Part shown: piece after piece, positions 63,094-64,000 of the stretch
How positions within the stretch are numbered: position 1 is the stretch's first letter
Layout of the letters: each line of letters opens with the position of its first letter
From: Clostridium sp. DL-VIII
GTDB lineage: Bacteria; Bacillota; Clostridia; Clostridiales; Clostridiaceae
Direction of reading: 5' to 3'
NCBI RefSeq assembly: GCF_000230835.1
Contig: NZ_CM001240.1
Coordinates: 5,478,279-5,542,278 of the forward strand
DNA length: 64,000 nt
Notes under the pieces: model-generated
Database searches by the model: none
What the model was told of the DNA's origin: nothing
What the model saw: the letters and a program-made list of their open reading frames with translations, nothing else
Made by a program: the position numbers and the translations under genes

Positions 63094-64000
63094 TTATTTT
63101 AATTTGTTTAATTCCTCTTGTGCCTTTTTAAGTATTTCGTCCATATTTGCTTTTGAATCATTTGGTACTTTACGCACATCAAAAGTAAGTCCAGCTTTTT
63201 TAAGCTTATTAAATATATCGATATCTTCTTGATTGAATGCAAGCACTTTGCTTGGTTGTACCTTACCTATAGAGTGAGCCATTGAACCAACATTGATTGT
63301 TTTTAGTGGTATTCCGCCTTCTACAGCTCTAAGTACATCTTTTGGATTTTCAAAAAGAAGCATTGCACGTTGCCCTCCAAAATGCTTATCATCTTTTGCA
63401 AGTTTAATCATGTGATCAACTGGAACAACATGAGCCTTAACCCCTGGAGGAGATGCTTGTGTGATTAAATTCTTACGAAGCTCATCTCTAGATACATCAT
63501 CTGACACGACAATAATTCGTGTAGGATTTACAGTTTTTGTCCAAGCAGTTGCTACTTGCCCATGAAGTAAACGAGAATCAATACGAGCTAAAACATATTC
63601 GAATGATCCAGGTGCACCTGCATTAGACTGCCCTGCTCCCGCTTCTGCAGATTTACCAGTAACTACTGGTTCCAAGCTTTCTGGCTTAACTTTAACTCCT
63701 TCTCTACCTGCATTTAAGATATAAGCTGCAATTTCATGTGCAGATTCCATTGAAAGACGTGCACCATAAGCTTCAATAAGCATTGGTAAATTCATACCAG
63801 CTACGATTGCCCACTTATCTTTGTGTTCTTCAAATAAAGTATTCGCTTGGTTGAATGGTGTACCACCCCAAAGATCAACTAAGATTAAAACCTCATCTTG
63901 GTTGTCAAAGGATGCAATTGCGTCTTTCACTTTTGCTCTAAGATCATCAGGTCCTTCGCTAGGCATAAGCGTAACAGCTTTTACGTTTTCTTGTTCTCCA
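63094..64000 (-). CDS. manX: PTS mannose family IIAB component (5' end outside window)
   Basis: The fused IIA-IIB protein of the mannose PTS, cut by the right edge of the window; 302 codons are visible. The IIA part ends with LVDLWGGTPFNQAN and GMNLPMLIEAY; a linker (EAGAGQSNAGAPG) joins the IIB domain, whose phospho-histidine is in RIDSRLLHGQVATAW. The frame stays open upstream of the first visible ATG (GEQENVKAVTLMPSEGPDD), so that ATG is internal. The active IIA histidine is beyond the window. Confidence 0.92.
   Translation of the reverse strand, partial: GEQENVKAVTLMPSEGPDDLRAKVKDAIASFDNQDEVLILVDLWGGTPFNQANTLFEEHKDKWAIVAGMNLPMLIEAYGARLSMESAHEIAAYILNAGREGVKVKPESLEPVVTGKSAEAGAGQSNAGAPGSFEYVLARIDSRLLHGQVATAWTKTVNPTRIIVVSDDVSRDELRKNLITQASPPGVKAHVVPVDHMIKLAKDDKHFGGQRAMLLFENPKDVLRAVEGGIPLKTINVGSMAHSIGKVQPSKVLAFNQEDIDIFNKLKKAGLTFDVRKVPNDSKANMDEILKKAQEELNKLK

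Overview
The window is AT-rich, low-GC Firmicute DNA. Long stacks of co-directional genes carry strong AGGAGG-type ribosome sites and GC-poor spacers. The gene content (CoA-transferase pair of the butyrate/acetoacetate type, CD3324- and DUF4317-family proteins, many ferredoxin-linked flavoproteins, mannose-family PTS) points to a saccharolytic Clostridium sensu stricto of the C. beijerinckii/C. saccharoperbutylacetonicum kind. The species is inferred, not shown. No rRNA, tRNA or CRISPR array was seen.

Layout. 1-8.5 kb: a DUF4317 gene; a three-gene flavin/iron-sulfur electron-transfer operon facing a divergent MerR regulator; a tandem pair of MITE-like repeats; a soluble chemoreceptor. 8.7-15 kb: an ABC-F ATPase, an acyltransferase-3 membrane protein, a CD3324 protein, an MRJP/yellow-like beta-propeller and a methyltransferase, separated by dispersed palindromic repeats. 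15-23 kb: a polar amino-acid ABC importer, an SMR efflux pump, and a Fur-controlled siderophore importer. 23-33 kb: a CoA-transferase A/B pair, an APC permease, an AraC regulator, and a six-gene operon (OCD-like protein, two 2Fe-2S proteins, two flavoproteins, RidA) that looks like a dye-linked amino/imino-acid or opine dehydrogenase pathway. 33-50 kb: an SNF2 helicase, a replisome-organizer-like protein, a LysR/nitroreductase pair, two MmyB-type regulators each divergent from its likely target, ThpR, a MATE pump beside an OmpR-type two-component system, and an ISL3-family element sitting inside an MFS gene.

50-64 kb is the most coherent metabolic region. A LevR-type sigma-54 activator is followed by a -24/-12 promoter and a seven-gene operon: mannose-family PTS IIA, IIB, IIC, IID, a 751-aa uncharacterised probable glycosidase, a GH172 (DUF2961) enzyme and a PfkB sugar kinase. 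I read this as uptake and intracellular breakdown of a small fructofuranosyl (or arabinofuranosyl) oligosaccharide. A second, housekeeping-like mannose PTS (IIAB-IIC-IID-ManO) runs off the right edge.

Several regulatory circuits can be read directly from the DNA: a MerR operator in a 19-bp spacer, a Fur box just downstream of a consensus promoter, four 11-bp tandem repeats upstream of the MATE gene that recur upstream of the adjacent response regulator, and the sigma-54 promoter. The IS insertion is proven by matching 23/29 inverted repeats and a perfect 8-bp target duplication; removing it restores an uninterrupted MFS reading frame.
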